From: Balneolaceae bacterium
GTDB taxonomy: Bacteria; Bacteroidota; Rhodothermia; Balneolales; Balneolaceae
Assembly (NCBI GenBank): GCA_007123785.1
Contig: SLGL01000312.1
Coordinates: forward strand, 1 to 6,957
DNA length: 6,957 bases
Direction of reading: 5' to 3'
The position numbers were made by a program, and so were the translations under genes. This document shows positions 1-5,715 of this stretch, in pieces. The stretch's first letter is position 1, and each line of letters begins with the position of its first letter. The notes beneath the pieces are model-generated. The model was not told the DNA's origin. It saw only the letters and a list, made by a program, of their open reading frames with translations, and searched no databases.

Positions 1-1
1 C

Positions 2-550
2 ATTTCTGTTGATACCCTTCAGGTTCTGCAGGATAGAGAAGCAGATGGAATTGTAGTTTCACTTCTGAATGTAGAAGAGGAATCCACCCTGAAAAATTCT
101 CCGCACCATTTTGTACAGGGTAAAACTGTAGATGATAAAATTCTGTACCGGCAGGCTCCTCCACTCTCTTTAAATCTTCGGATTGTTTTTGTCTTCGATT
201 TTGACGATTACGGGACCACACTACAGAGATTGTCAGAAGCTGCCAATTTTTTCCATAAAAAAAAGTGGTTTAATCCCGGAATTGATTCAGAAACTACCCT
301 TCCGGAACCGATCGGAAAATTAATCCTGGATCTTGAAACACTTACACTTGAACAGCTCAATCACGTCTGGAGCATTTCAGGTGGGATACACTATCCCGCA
401 CTTTTTTACAGAGTTAGACTGCTGCAGCTCGAACAGGATGAACCTGCTGAAGGAACTGCTATTAAAAATATTGAAACAACGCATGAGAACTTTTCAACAC
501 CCGAAGAGATGAAAAAGCATCTTAAAGAAAAACTGGAAAACGGAGTTTAA
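2..550 (+). CDS. DUF4255 / Pvc16-type tail-terminator protein, 5' truncated
   Basis: The frame is open from the first complete codon at position 2 to TAA at 548-550, giving 182 visible residues; the start lies upstream of the window. The visible part has the usual DUF4255 (Pvc16 N-terminal domain) pattern in order: VVSLLNVEEE, then PPLSLNLRIVFVFDF, a Y..TL..LSEAANFF helix, PIGKLILDLETLTLEQLNHVW, and a GGIHYPALFYRVRLL strand. Family members usually carry about 40-50 more residues at the N-terminus, so most of the domain is present. In Afp and PVC particles the DUF4255 protein (Afp16/Pvc16) caps the distal end of the tube and sheath. That role is inferred here from the family and from the sheath gene starting 2 nt downstream. 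A shorter reading from TTG at 230 would cut off conserved core strands and is wrong. The charged C-terminal tail (about residues 155-182) is probably flexible or helical. Family is fairly certain; exact role less so. Confidence 0.87.
   Translation: MSVDTLQVLQDREADGIVVSLLNVEEESTLKNSPHHFVQGKTVDDKILYRQAPPLSLNLRIVFVFDFDDYGTTLQRLSEAANFFHKKKWFNPGIDSETTLPEPIGKLILDLETLTLEQLNHVWSISGGIHYPALFYRVRLLQLEQDEPAEGTAIKNIETTHENFSTPEEMKKHLKEKLENGV
542..545 (+). promoter_or_regulatory. Shine-Dalgarno-like GGAG before the first sheath gene
   Basis: GGAG lies inside the last codons of the DUF4255 gene, with 7 nt between it and the sheath ATG at 553. Spacing and sequence fit a ribosome binding site. Most other starts in this window lack one, so it is worth noting, although a four-base match can occur by chance. 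Confidence 0.45.
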
Positions 551-552
551 CC

Positions 553-1938
553 ATGTCAAAATACAGAACACCGGGGGTTTACATCGAAGAGATCCCCTCC
601 TTCCCGCCGTCCGTCGCACAGGTAGAAACCGCTATTCCCGCTTTTATCGGATATACTGAAAAAGGACCGGACGAGCCGACCCGAATCAGTTCGATGGTGG
701 AATACCGAAACCTGTTTGGCGGTCCTGATAATGAAATCGGCAAGTTCGAAATTAAAAATGATGATTCGATTGAATCACCAGTAATTCCATCCACTCCTAA
801 ATACCGCCTCTATTACACCCTCGAAATGTTTTTTGCCAACGGCGGCGGAGACTGCTACATCATTTCAATCGGGAATTACAACGGTGAAATTGATAACGAC
901 AAGCTGAGTACCGGCCTGAAATTACTGAACAAAGAGGATGAACCCACTCTTATTCTGTTTCCCGACGGGTATGAAGACCCATATGAGCTCTACAAAGACG
1001 CCCTCACACAGTGCGCCGATCGGAAAGACCGCTTTTTGATCTGCGATGTAAAGCACGTGGCTGAAGATACGAACCCCGTTAGAAAATCTGCCGAAGAGTT
1101 CAGAGACGGAATCGGATCGAACGATTTGATGTTTGGAGCGGCTTACTATCCCAACCTTACAACCACGATGTCCCATCAATACAACGAAGATGAGATTAGT
1201 GTAGAGGTAGCAGAACATGGAGATGTGAAAGTATTGCGTCATTCCGATGAAACGATCCGGAGTGATGATGAAAAGTCGAAAGAATCACTCTACCATGCCG
1301 ATAACGGTAACTTCAGGGAAAAATACAACCGAATCAAAAAAAAGATCGATTCCGTCAGATTGATCCTGCCGCCAAGTGGTGCAATTGCCGGTGTTTATGC
1401 ACGTGTTGATAATTCAAGAGGCGTCTGGAAAGCTCCAGCCAACGTATCACTGAATCGTGTATCTGCTCCCGAAGTCAAGATCGATGACAATGATCAAAAA
1501 GATCTGAATGTAACCCAGTCGGGTAAATCGATCAATGCCATTCGTAGTTTCAAGGGCAAAGGTGTATTGGTTTGGGGCGCGCGAACGCTGGCCGGAAATG
1601 ACAATGAGTGGCGGTATGTGCCTGTGCGCCGATTCTTCAATATGGTGGAAGAGTCGGCAAAAAATGCTTCGGAACGGTTTGTTTTTGAACCCAACAACGC
1701 GGATACATGGATGAAAGTGAAATCTATGATCGAGAACTATCTCACTACACTATGGAGATCAGGTGCGCTGATGGGAGCCAAACCTGAAGAAGCGTTTTTT
1801 GTGAAAGTGGGACTGGGCGAAACAATGTCTGCCGAGCAAATCCTCGAAGGACAGATGATTGTGGAAATCGGGATGGCAGTAGTGCGGCCGGCTGAATTTA
1901 TCATTTTGCGCTTTTCACATAAAATGATGGAATCCTGA
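553..1938 (+). CDS. Contractile tail sheath protein (Afp2/Pvc2 type), short paralogue
   Basis: This is a 461-residue sheath subunit of the phage tail sheath family; copies stack as hexameric rings around the inner tube and contract to drive it forward. The N-terminus has the family signature YRTPGVYIEEI followed by SVAQVETAIPAFIGYTE (residues 4-36). NLFGGP (53-58) and FFANGGGDCYI (93-103) follow. The C-terminal core has AIAGVYARVD (277-286), GVWKAPANVSLN (290-301), INAIRSF (327-333), VWGARTL (340-346), EWRYVPVRRFFNMVEES (352-368), FVFEPN (376-381) and a closing RFSHKMMES. Residues 206-268, between the two conserved parts, form a charged, poorly conserved linker rich in D, E and K. The start at 553 gives the standard sheath N-terminus and follows the previous stop by 2 nt, so the two genes are almost certainly cotranscribed. 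The C-terminal 188 residues align without gaps to the next gene at about 75% identity by hand count. Length fits the common main sheath, but which paralogue builds most of the tail cannot be decided from sequence. Confidence 0.95.
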   Translation: MSKYRTPGVYIEEIPSFPPSVAQVETAIPAFIGYTEKGPDEPTRISSMVEYRNLFGGPDNEIGKFEIKNDDSIESPVIPSTPKYRLYYTLEMFFANGGGDCYIISIGNYNGEIDNDKLSTGLKLLNKEDEPTLILFPDGYEDPYELYKDALTQCADRKDRFLICDVKHVAEDTNPVRKSAEEFRDGIGSNDLMFGAAYYPNLTTTMSHQYNEDEISVEVAEHGDVKVLRHSDETIRSDDEKSKESLYHADNGNFREKYNRIKKKIDSVRLILPPSGAIAGVYARVDNSRGVWKAPANVSLNRVSAPEVKIDDNDQKDLNVTQSGKSINAIRSFKGKGVLVWGARTLAGNDNEWRYVPVRRFFNMVEESAKNASERFVFEPNNADTWMKVKSMIENYLTTLWRSGALMGAKPEEAFFVKVGLGETMSAEQILEGQMIVEIGMAVVRPAEFIILRFSHKMMES

Positions 1939-1987
1939 TTCAAACATTTGATGATGAAACCAATGATCTAAAACCAATTATAAAACT
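1939..1987 (+). promoter_or_regulatory. 49-nt A/T-rich leader between the two sheath genes
   Basis: This short gap has no clear terminator and no Shine-Dalgarno sequence before the ATG at 1988. It contains ATGAAACCA about 30 nt before the start and ends in ACTATGAG. The leader of the first tube gene has a very similar arrangement: ATGAAACCA, A-rich tract, then GCTATGAG. Such A-rich leaders without SD are typical of Bacteroidota-like genomes. A regulatory role is only inferred. Confidence 0.3.
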
Positions 1988-3805
1988 ATGAGTTACAGAA
2001 CACCGGGTGTTTACGTCGAAGAAATTTCCAAGCTTCCTGCATCGGTTGCACAATCTGAAACCGCCATTCCCGCATTTATCGGCTACACAGAGCTGACAGA
2101 AGCTGAAGAAGGCTCCCTGCTCAACAAACCGATCCGCATCGATTCGATGATGGATTACGAGAAAGTTTTCGGCGGACCAGCCGTGCAAAAGTTTGAAGTG
2201 GAACTTGAGGAGAATGAGCCCTATTTACCGAAAAACGTTCAATTTAAAGAGGAAGAATCTCCATTCCTGATGCACCATGCTCTGAACCTCTATTTTGCCA
2301 ATGGTGGCGGGTCCTGTTTTATCGTATCCACAGGTGGCTATTCAGATGATGACACTCCAAAGGAACCGGATGCTGACGAACTGAAAGCGGGTTTGGATTC
2401 CATTGAGAAGAATGATGAAATCACGCTGGTAGTCATCCCGGAAGCAGGGAAGTTGTCAGTTATTGATCAGCATGGATTGTATGAGGATGTACTATCTCAT
2501 AACAATGGACAGGTTAACCGTTTCGGTATTTTCGATGTAAGAAAGAATGATGAAGATGCTTCCGACTTTCGCAATGAAGTTAGTTCCGGCCCTATGGACA
2601 AAGCTGCCGCCTATTTCCCACACCTGAAAACCACCATTCGATATCCTTGGGAAAAAGATCAAATTACAATTTCTGGAGATCCCTTCGATGATCTAAGCTG
2701 GAAAGATCTCGACACCGCTCGTAGCGTGCTCGAACTGCAAAAGCAGTTTAAAAGGTTGAAAGAACAGGTCAAGAAAGACAGAGATGATAGTAAGAAATCC
2801 GAATCAGACGTAAAAATAGTAGAAGGATTATATAAAAACGGATTCAGAAAGAGTGAAAGAGCATTTTCAATCGTCGATGAAGCGGCTGAGCTGGTTGAAG
2901 ATGAATCATTCGAGATAGATGGGCCTGAGGATTTTCTTAGCGAAGTAGATGATGATAAAAACCTGTTCGATCAATTGGGTGAAGACGATAAAAAAATGGA
3001 CTTGCTGAGGGATTTTATCGGGAATAAAGGAAATAAAAGCAAAAGAAAAGATGCTTTGGACGTTTTGGCAGACGCTCTCGAAGAAGCTGATAAAGAACTT
3101 AATAAAGTCGTGGAAAAAATAAACGACGAAACAAAAACAGGAGATGACGATCAAAACGACGAAATCCTGAAATATTTTTCCAGTGATTTTACTTCAAAAC
3201 TGACAGATCTGCTGGATGACAAGAAACTCACCATGCCGCCTTCACCCGCCATTGCCGGTGTTTATGCCAAAGTAGATGCTGACCGCGGTGTCTGGAAATC
3301 ACCTGCAAATGTGAGTCTTAACCGCGTGACCGGCCCTTCCGTAAAACTCACCATTTCGGAGAACGACCGCCTTAACGTTCATGCAAGCGGTAAATCGATC
3401 AATGCTATTCGTGCCTTCCCTGGAAAAGGTACACTTGTCTGGGGTGCCAGAACACTGGACGGAAGCAGTAATGAGTGGCGCTACATTTCCGTACGACGCT
3501 TTTTCAATATGGTGGAAGATTCTGTAAAAAGTGCCTCTGCCCGTTTTGTGTTTGAACCGAATGATGCCGGCACCTGGGTAAAAGTAAAAGCGATGATCGA
3601 AAACTTTCTCACAACACAGTGGCGTGCCGGTGCGCTGATGGGTTCAAAACCCGAAGAGGCATTTTATGTAAAGGTTGGGCTGAATGAAACAATGGATGAA
3701 AACCAAATCCTTGAAGGTAAAATGATCATTGAAATTGGTATGGCTGTAGTGCGCCCTGCCGAATTTATCGTACTGCGATTTTCTCACAAGATGATGGAAT
3801 CCTGA
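1988..3805 (+). CDS. Contractile tail sheath protein, long paralogue with charged insertion (Afp3/Afp4 type)
   Basis: This 605-residue sheath subunit shares the framework of its upstream neighbour: YRTPGVYVEEI and SVAQSETAIPAFIGYTE (residues 3-35), KVFGGP (59-64), YFANGGGSCFIVS (102-114), then AIAGVYAKVD (421-430), GVWKSPANVSLN (435-446), VWGARTL (484-490), RFFNMVED (504-511), FVFEPND (520-526) and the same RFSHKMMES end. It is 144 residues longer, mainly because the stretch between the conserved halves (about 217-413) is near 200 residues against about 65 in the first sheath. That stretch is dominated by D, E, K, L and A with likely helices (for example about 241-268 and 352-382) and no hydrophobic membrane segment. 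In contractile sheaths the region between N- and C-terminal core segments usually forms the outward-facing domain, so the insertion is probably surface-exposed. Afp and PVC also encode several sheath paralogues, some confined to rings near the baseplate; that position is plausible here but unproven. The start at 1988 restores the standard N-terminus. Confidence 0.94.
   Translation: MSYRTPGVYVEEISKLPASVAQSETAIPAFIGYTELTEAEEGSLLNKPIRIDSMMDYEKVFGGPAVQKFEVELEENEPYLPKNVQFKEEESPFLMHHALNLYFANGGGSCFIVSTGGYSDDDTPKEPDADELKAGLDSIEKNDEITLVVIPEAGKLSVIDQHGLYEDVLSHNNGQVNRFGIFDVRKNDEDASDFRNEVSSGPMDKAAAYFPHLKTTIRYPWEKDQITISGDPFDDLSWKDLDTARSVLELQKQFKRLKEQVKKDRDDSKKSESDVKIVEGLYKNGFRKSERAFSIVDEAAELVEDESFEIDGPEDFLSEVDDDKNLFDQLGEDDKKMDLLRDFIGNKGNKSKRKDALDVLADALEEADKELNKVVEKINDETKTGDDDQNDEILKYFSSDFTSKLTDLLDDKKLTMPPSPAIAGVYAKVDADRGVWKSPANVSLNRVTGPSVKLTISENDRLNVHASGKSINAIRAFPGKGTLVWGARTLDGSSNEWRYISVRRFFNMVEDSVKSASARFVFEPNDAGTWVKVKAMIENFLTTQWRAGALMGSKPEEAFYVKVGLNETMDENQILEGKMIIEIGMAVVRPAEFIVLRFSHKMMES
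2681..3223 (+). other. Low-GC charged insertion within the long sheath gene
   Basis: This part of the long sheath gene encodes about residues 232-412 and has no equivalent of similar length in the first sheath. Three hand-counted 60-nt blocks (2761-2820, 3001-3060, 3121-3180) are each about 35% GC. Two blocks just downstream in the conserved core (3241-3300, 3421-3480) are about 53%. The product is very rich in D, E and K with heptad-like leucine spacing, such as LDTARSVLELQKQFKRLKEQ. It could be a rapidly evolving surface domain or an acquired segment; the A-richness partly follows from the Lys/Asp/Glu/Asn codons. Boundaries are approximate. Confidence 0.6.
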
Positions 3806-3902
3806 ATAAAACCTGACAGCGCCCGGCAGGTCATGCCAGTGTCAAAATTTGACAAACCATTAACAGTATTAAAATGAAACCATCAATTCAAATCAATAAG
3901 CT
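3806..3902 (+). promoter_or_regulatory. 97-nt intergenic leader upstream of the inner-tube genes, candidate promoter
   Basis: This is the longest gap in the window and contains no gene. It begins with a weak possible hairpin (ACCTG 3811-3815 against CAGGT 3827-3831) without a T-tract, so it is not a convincing terminator. TTGACA at 3849-3854 is a perfect match to a sigma-70 -35 box, and TAAAAT at 3870-3875 matches the -10 consensus at 5 of 6 positions, but the spacer is only 15 nt. No Bacteroidota-style TANNTTTG -7 box is evident. The gap ends in an A-rich leader without SD before the ATG at 3903. A separate promoter for the abundant tube proteins is plausible but not shown. Confidence 0.35.
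3840..3854. promoter_or_regulatory. Perfect palindrome TGTCAAA-A-TTTGACA, possible operator
   Basis: Two perfectly complementary 7-nt arms are separated by a single A. This symmetry is typical of a site for a dimeric DNA-binding regulator and too tight to form a useful RNA hairpin, which needs a loop of at least three. The right arm contains the putative -35 box, so a bound protein would overlap the candidate promoter. The regulator is unknown, and a chance palindrome in A/T-rich DNA is possible. Confidence 0.4.
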
Positions 3903-4334
3903 ATGAGCGACTATCCTTTAGTGAAATTTCATTTTTCGGTGGAGTGGGGCGGCACCAAAATCGGTTTTACCGAAGTTTCGGGCCTGGACATTGACATCGA
4001 GCCGATCGAATACCGCCACGGTGCCAGCCCTGAATATACACCTACAAAAATGCCCGGCCTCCAGAAATACAGCAACATCACCCTGAAGCGCGGGACATTC
4101 GCAGGCGACAACGAGTTTTTCGAGTGGATGAACAGCGTGAGAATGAACAATATAGAACGGCGTGATATCACCATCAGCCTGCTTAACGAAGAACACGACC
4201 CGATGGTGGTGTGGAAAATCAAAAATGCCTGGCCGGTGAAAATTCAATCCACCGACCTGAACGCAGATGGCAACGAAGCCGCTATCGAAACACTTGAACT
4301 GGCCCATGAAGGATTAACCATTGAGTATACCTGA
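3903..4334 (+). CDS. Inner tube protein, phage T4 gp19-like (Afp1/Pvc1 type)
   Basis: This 143-residue protein matches the phage tail tube family (T4 gp19-like), whose members form hexameric rings stacked into the rigid tube that is pushed into the target. Visible family features are FHFSVEWGG.KIGFTEVSGL (9-28), the region around YTPTKMPGLQKYSNITLKRG (45-64), FFEWMNSV (72-79), then ISLLNEEHDPMVVWKIKNAWP (91-111) and AAIETLELAHEGL (126-138). Length is typical (about 140-150). It sits after the sheath genes, with a 97-nt leader containing a candidate promoter and operator. Its TGA overlaps the ATG of the next tube gene by one base (TGATG, 4332-4336), favouring coupled translation. It is probably the main tube subunit, because it resembles Afp1/Pvc1 most closely and comes first, but this assignment between the two paralogues is inference. 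It is not a classical T6SS Hcp, although the fold is shared. Confidence 0.93.
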   Translation: MSDYPLVKFHFSVEWGGTKIGFTEVSGLDIDIEPIEYRHGASPEYTPTKMPGLQKYSNITLKRGTFAGDNEFFEWMNSVRMNNIERRDITISLLNEEHDPMVVWKIKNAWPVKIQSTDLNADGNEAAIETLELAHEGLTIEYT

Positions 4335-4777
4335 TGACAGATCTGTATCCGCCCGTCAGTTTTCATTATGTCGTCTCCTTCAACGGAATTGGCGATAAAA
4401 CGATCGATACTCAGTTTCAGTCGGTCTCGGGCCTGTCGGCCGAAATGGAAACCGAAGCGGTTAAAGAGGGCGGCGAAAACCGGTTTACACATCAGCTTCC
4501 GGTTCGTGCATCCTATACTGACCTCGTGATGAAACGGGGCCTTGCCAAAGATTCCGATCTGATTGGCTGGTTTCGCGATACACTCGAAAACCTGATCATT
4601 CAGCCGGTAACGATTGATATCAGCCTTCTGAATGAAGAGCACGAGCCGCTGGTATCCTGGAATATCGTTCATGCATGGCCCAAAAAGTGGAGCCTCTCGG
4701 ACCTCGATGCCGAACAAAACGCCATCGCTATCGAAACCCTCGAACTGCATTACCGCACATTTTCGATCAGCCGCTGA
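4334..4777 (+). CDS. Second inner tube protein, gp19-like (Afp5/Pvc5 type, likely tube initiator)
   Basis: This 147-residue paralogue of the preceding gene belongs to the same tube family: FHYVVSFNGIGDKTIDTQFQ (9-28), VSGLSAEMETEAV (30-42), YTDLVMKRGL (61-70), ISLLNEEHEPLVSWNIVHAWP (95-115) and AIAIETLELHYR (131-142). The LLNEEH and AIETLEL blocks are shared with the first tube protein, while the N-terminal halves differ more. Systems of this type usually encode one tube protein for the bulk of the tube and a second that forms the first ring on the hub. Its position, just before the Afp6-slot and LysM genes, matches Afp5/Pvc5 and supports that role. Translation probably depends on the upstream gene: the start codon overlaps the previous stop by one base, and no Shine-Dalgarno sequence is seen at useful spacing. 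The family call is secure; the initiator role is by gene order. Confidence 0.91.
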   Translation: MTDLYPPVSFHYVVSFNGIGDKTIDTQFQSVSGLSAEMETEAVKEGGENRFTHQLPVRASYTDLVMKRGLAKDSDLIGWFRDTLENLIIQPVTIDISLLNEEHEPLVSWNIVHAWPKKWSLSDLDAEQNAIAIETLELHYRTFSISR

Positions 4778-4811
4778 CAGCATTTTTAACAATCATTTAA
4801 ACCAGAGAACG

Positions 4812-4994
4812 ATGCCCATTGAGATAAAAGAGTTGCACATCCGTGTAAATGTAAACAGCGAAGATTGTGAGCCCGGGCAAGAACAAAACATTCCGGGGCA
4901 TCAACAATCACCGGCCGGCGGGAACATGGACAGATTGGTGGAACAGTGCGTGGAGCGGGTTCTTGAAGTGATAAAAAGAGAAAAGCAGCGATAA
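4812..4994 (+). CDS. Small DUF5908-like protein in the Afp6/Pvc6 slot
   Basis: This 60-residue protein starts MPIEIKELHIRVNVN and ends in a likely amphipathic helix, MDRLVEQCVERVLEVIKREK (39-58). A Gly/Pro/Gln-rich middle (about 21-37) separates the two parts. The start MPIEI(R/K)EL.I(R/K) is the signature I associate with DUF5908, a family of short proteins found between the second tube gene and the LysM gene in eCIS loci of Bacteroidota and relatives; Afp6 and Pvc6 are small proteins in the same slot. Function is not established; a chaperone or minor baseplate role would be guesses. The same frame is open upstream to an ATG at 4632, but that stretch lies inside the tube gene in another frame, and only the ATG at 4812 gives the conserved start. 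Gaps are 34 nt on both sides, so it is probably in the same operon. It has Cys19 and Cys46; no signal peptide or membrane segment. Confidence 0.8.
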   Translation: MPIEIKELHIRVNVNSEDCEPGQEQNIPGHQQSPAGGNMDRLVEQCVERVLEVIKREKQR

Positions 4995-5028
4995 TTGAAA
5001 AGATTCAGAACCAAAAAATATCCGTAAA

Positions 5029-5715
5029 ATGAGTGAAACACTGAAAATGACCATTTTGGGCTTTACCGATCCAAAATTTATGGTCAAAGCACTTGTCCCG
5101 CCTTTTATTGCTCACGTAAATCCCGATTCTTACACACAATCCACGGAGATCTGCTATTCTGATGAGCAGGCACAGGGCACCAGTTCTGGAAGCGGGAAAC
5201 AGAGCCATACAAAGTCCAGAGAGATTTCTTTCGACCTGCTTCTGGACCGGACCGGAGCCCTCGGCCACACACAGCCCAATCCGGTGGGGGTGGAAGCAGA
5301 CATCAAACATTTCAAGACCCTGACCCTTGATTACGACGGGAAAATTCACAAACCGCGTTACCTGGTTCTGCTCTGGGGCACCTTGATCTTTTTCTGCCAG
5401 CTGAAAAGCCTGAGCGTAGAGTACAAAATGTTCAATAAGGCCGGTGTACCGGTCCGTGCTGTATTGAAAACCAAATTCAGAGAGTTTATAGAAGTGAAAC
5501 TCCGCACCATTTTTGAGCAGAAAAGCTCTCCCGATCTCACTCACGTACGTACAATAAAAGAGGGTGACACCCTTCCGATGCTGGCCTTCGAAATTTACGG
5601 CGACTCCGGCTATTATATGGAAGTAGCCCGTGTAAACAACATCGTCAATTTCCGAAACCTGGAACCAGGCCGGGAGATCAAATTTCCACCCATTGAAAAA
5701 CTGGAGTCTGCCTGA
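5029..5715 (+). CDS. Tube-hub adaptor with C-terminal LysM domain (Afp7/Pvc7 type)
   Basis: This 228-residue protein has two parts. Residues about 5-160 match the eCIS tube-associated domain: KFMVKALVPPFIAHVNPDSY (16-35), ISFDLLLDRTGA (66-77), then HKPRYLVLLWGTLIFFCQLKSLSVEYKMF in the middle (107-135) and VRAVLKTKFREF (142-153). Residues about 172-220 form a LysM module: HVRTIKEGDTLPMLAFEIYG (172-191), a YYMEVARVNNI helix and an LEPGREIKFPP end. In Afp and PVC this protein joins the tube to the spike hub; the LysM fold there is structural rather than evidence of peptidoglycan binding. A short Gly/Ser-rich loop (49-57) may be flexible. No signal peptide is present; the hydrophobic run near 111-122 fits a buried strand. 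The start at 5029 is preceded by an A-rich stretch without SD. The stop overlaps the spike start by one base (TGATG, 5713-5717). Confidence 0.9.
   Translation: MSETLKMTILGFTDPKFMVKALVPPFIAHVNPDSYTQSTEICYSDEQAQGTSSGSGKQSHTKSREISFDLLLDRTGALGHTQPNPVGVEADIKHFKTLTLDYDGKIHKPRYLVLLWGTLIFFCQLKSLSVEYKMFNKAGVPVRAVLKTKFREFIEVKLRTIFEQKSSPDLTHVRTIKEGDTLPMLAFEIYGDSGYYMEVARVNNIVNFRNLEPGREIKFPPIEKLESA
5703..5706 (+). promoter_or_regulatory. Shine-Dalgarno-like GGAG before the spike gene
   Basis: GGAG lies in the final codons of the LysM gene, 8 nt before the spike ATG at 5715, which itself overlaps the LysM stop. The combination supports 5715 as the true start and suggests both coupling and independent initiation. 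A chance match is possible. Confidence 0.45.

Noticed and set aside
230..550. Separate 106-residue gene starting at TTG 230
   Set aside because: The same frame is open back to position 2 and encodes the upstream part of the DUF4255 domain, so 230 is an internal Leu codon of a truncated gene.
1336..1343. Run of eight A in the first sheath gene (another at 257-264) as a slippage site
   Set aside because: The reading frame is intact through both runs, the conserved protein continues on each side, and no alternative product is evident.
3811..3831. Rho-independent terminator after the second sheath gene
   Set aside because: The stem is only five base pairs with an 11-nt loop, and there is no following T-tract.
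553..4777. Classical type VI secretion system
   Set aside because: The sheaths are single-chain phage-type proteins rather than a TssB/TssC pair, the tubes are gp19-like, and a LysM hub protein, DUF4255 and DUF5908 are present. No TssJ/L/M membrane complex gene is seen.
4244..4792. 182-residue antisense frame under the tube genes
   Set aside because: It covers two clear gp19-like genes on the opposite strand and has no recognisable domain; the antisense frame at 3918-4307 is rejected for the same reason.
4632..4994. 120-residue version of the small protein starting at ATG 4632
   Set aside because: Its first 60 codons lie inside the second tube gene in another frame and show no family resemblance. 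The conserved DUF5908-like start is at 4812.
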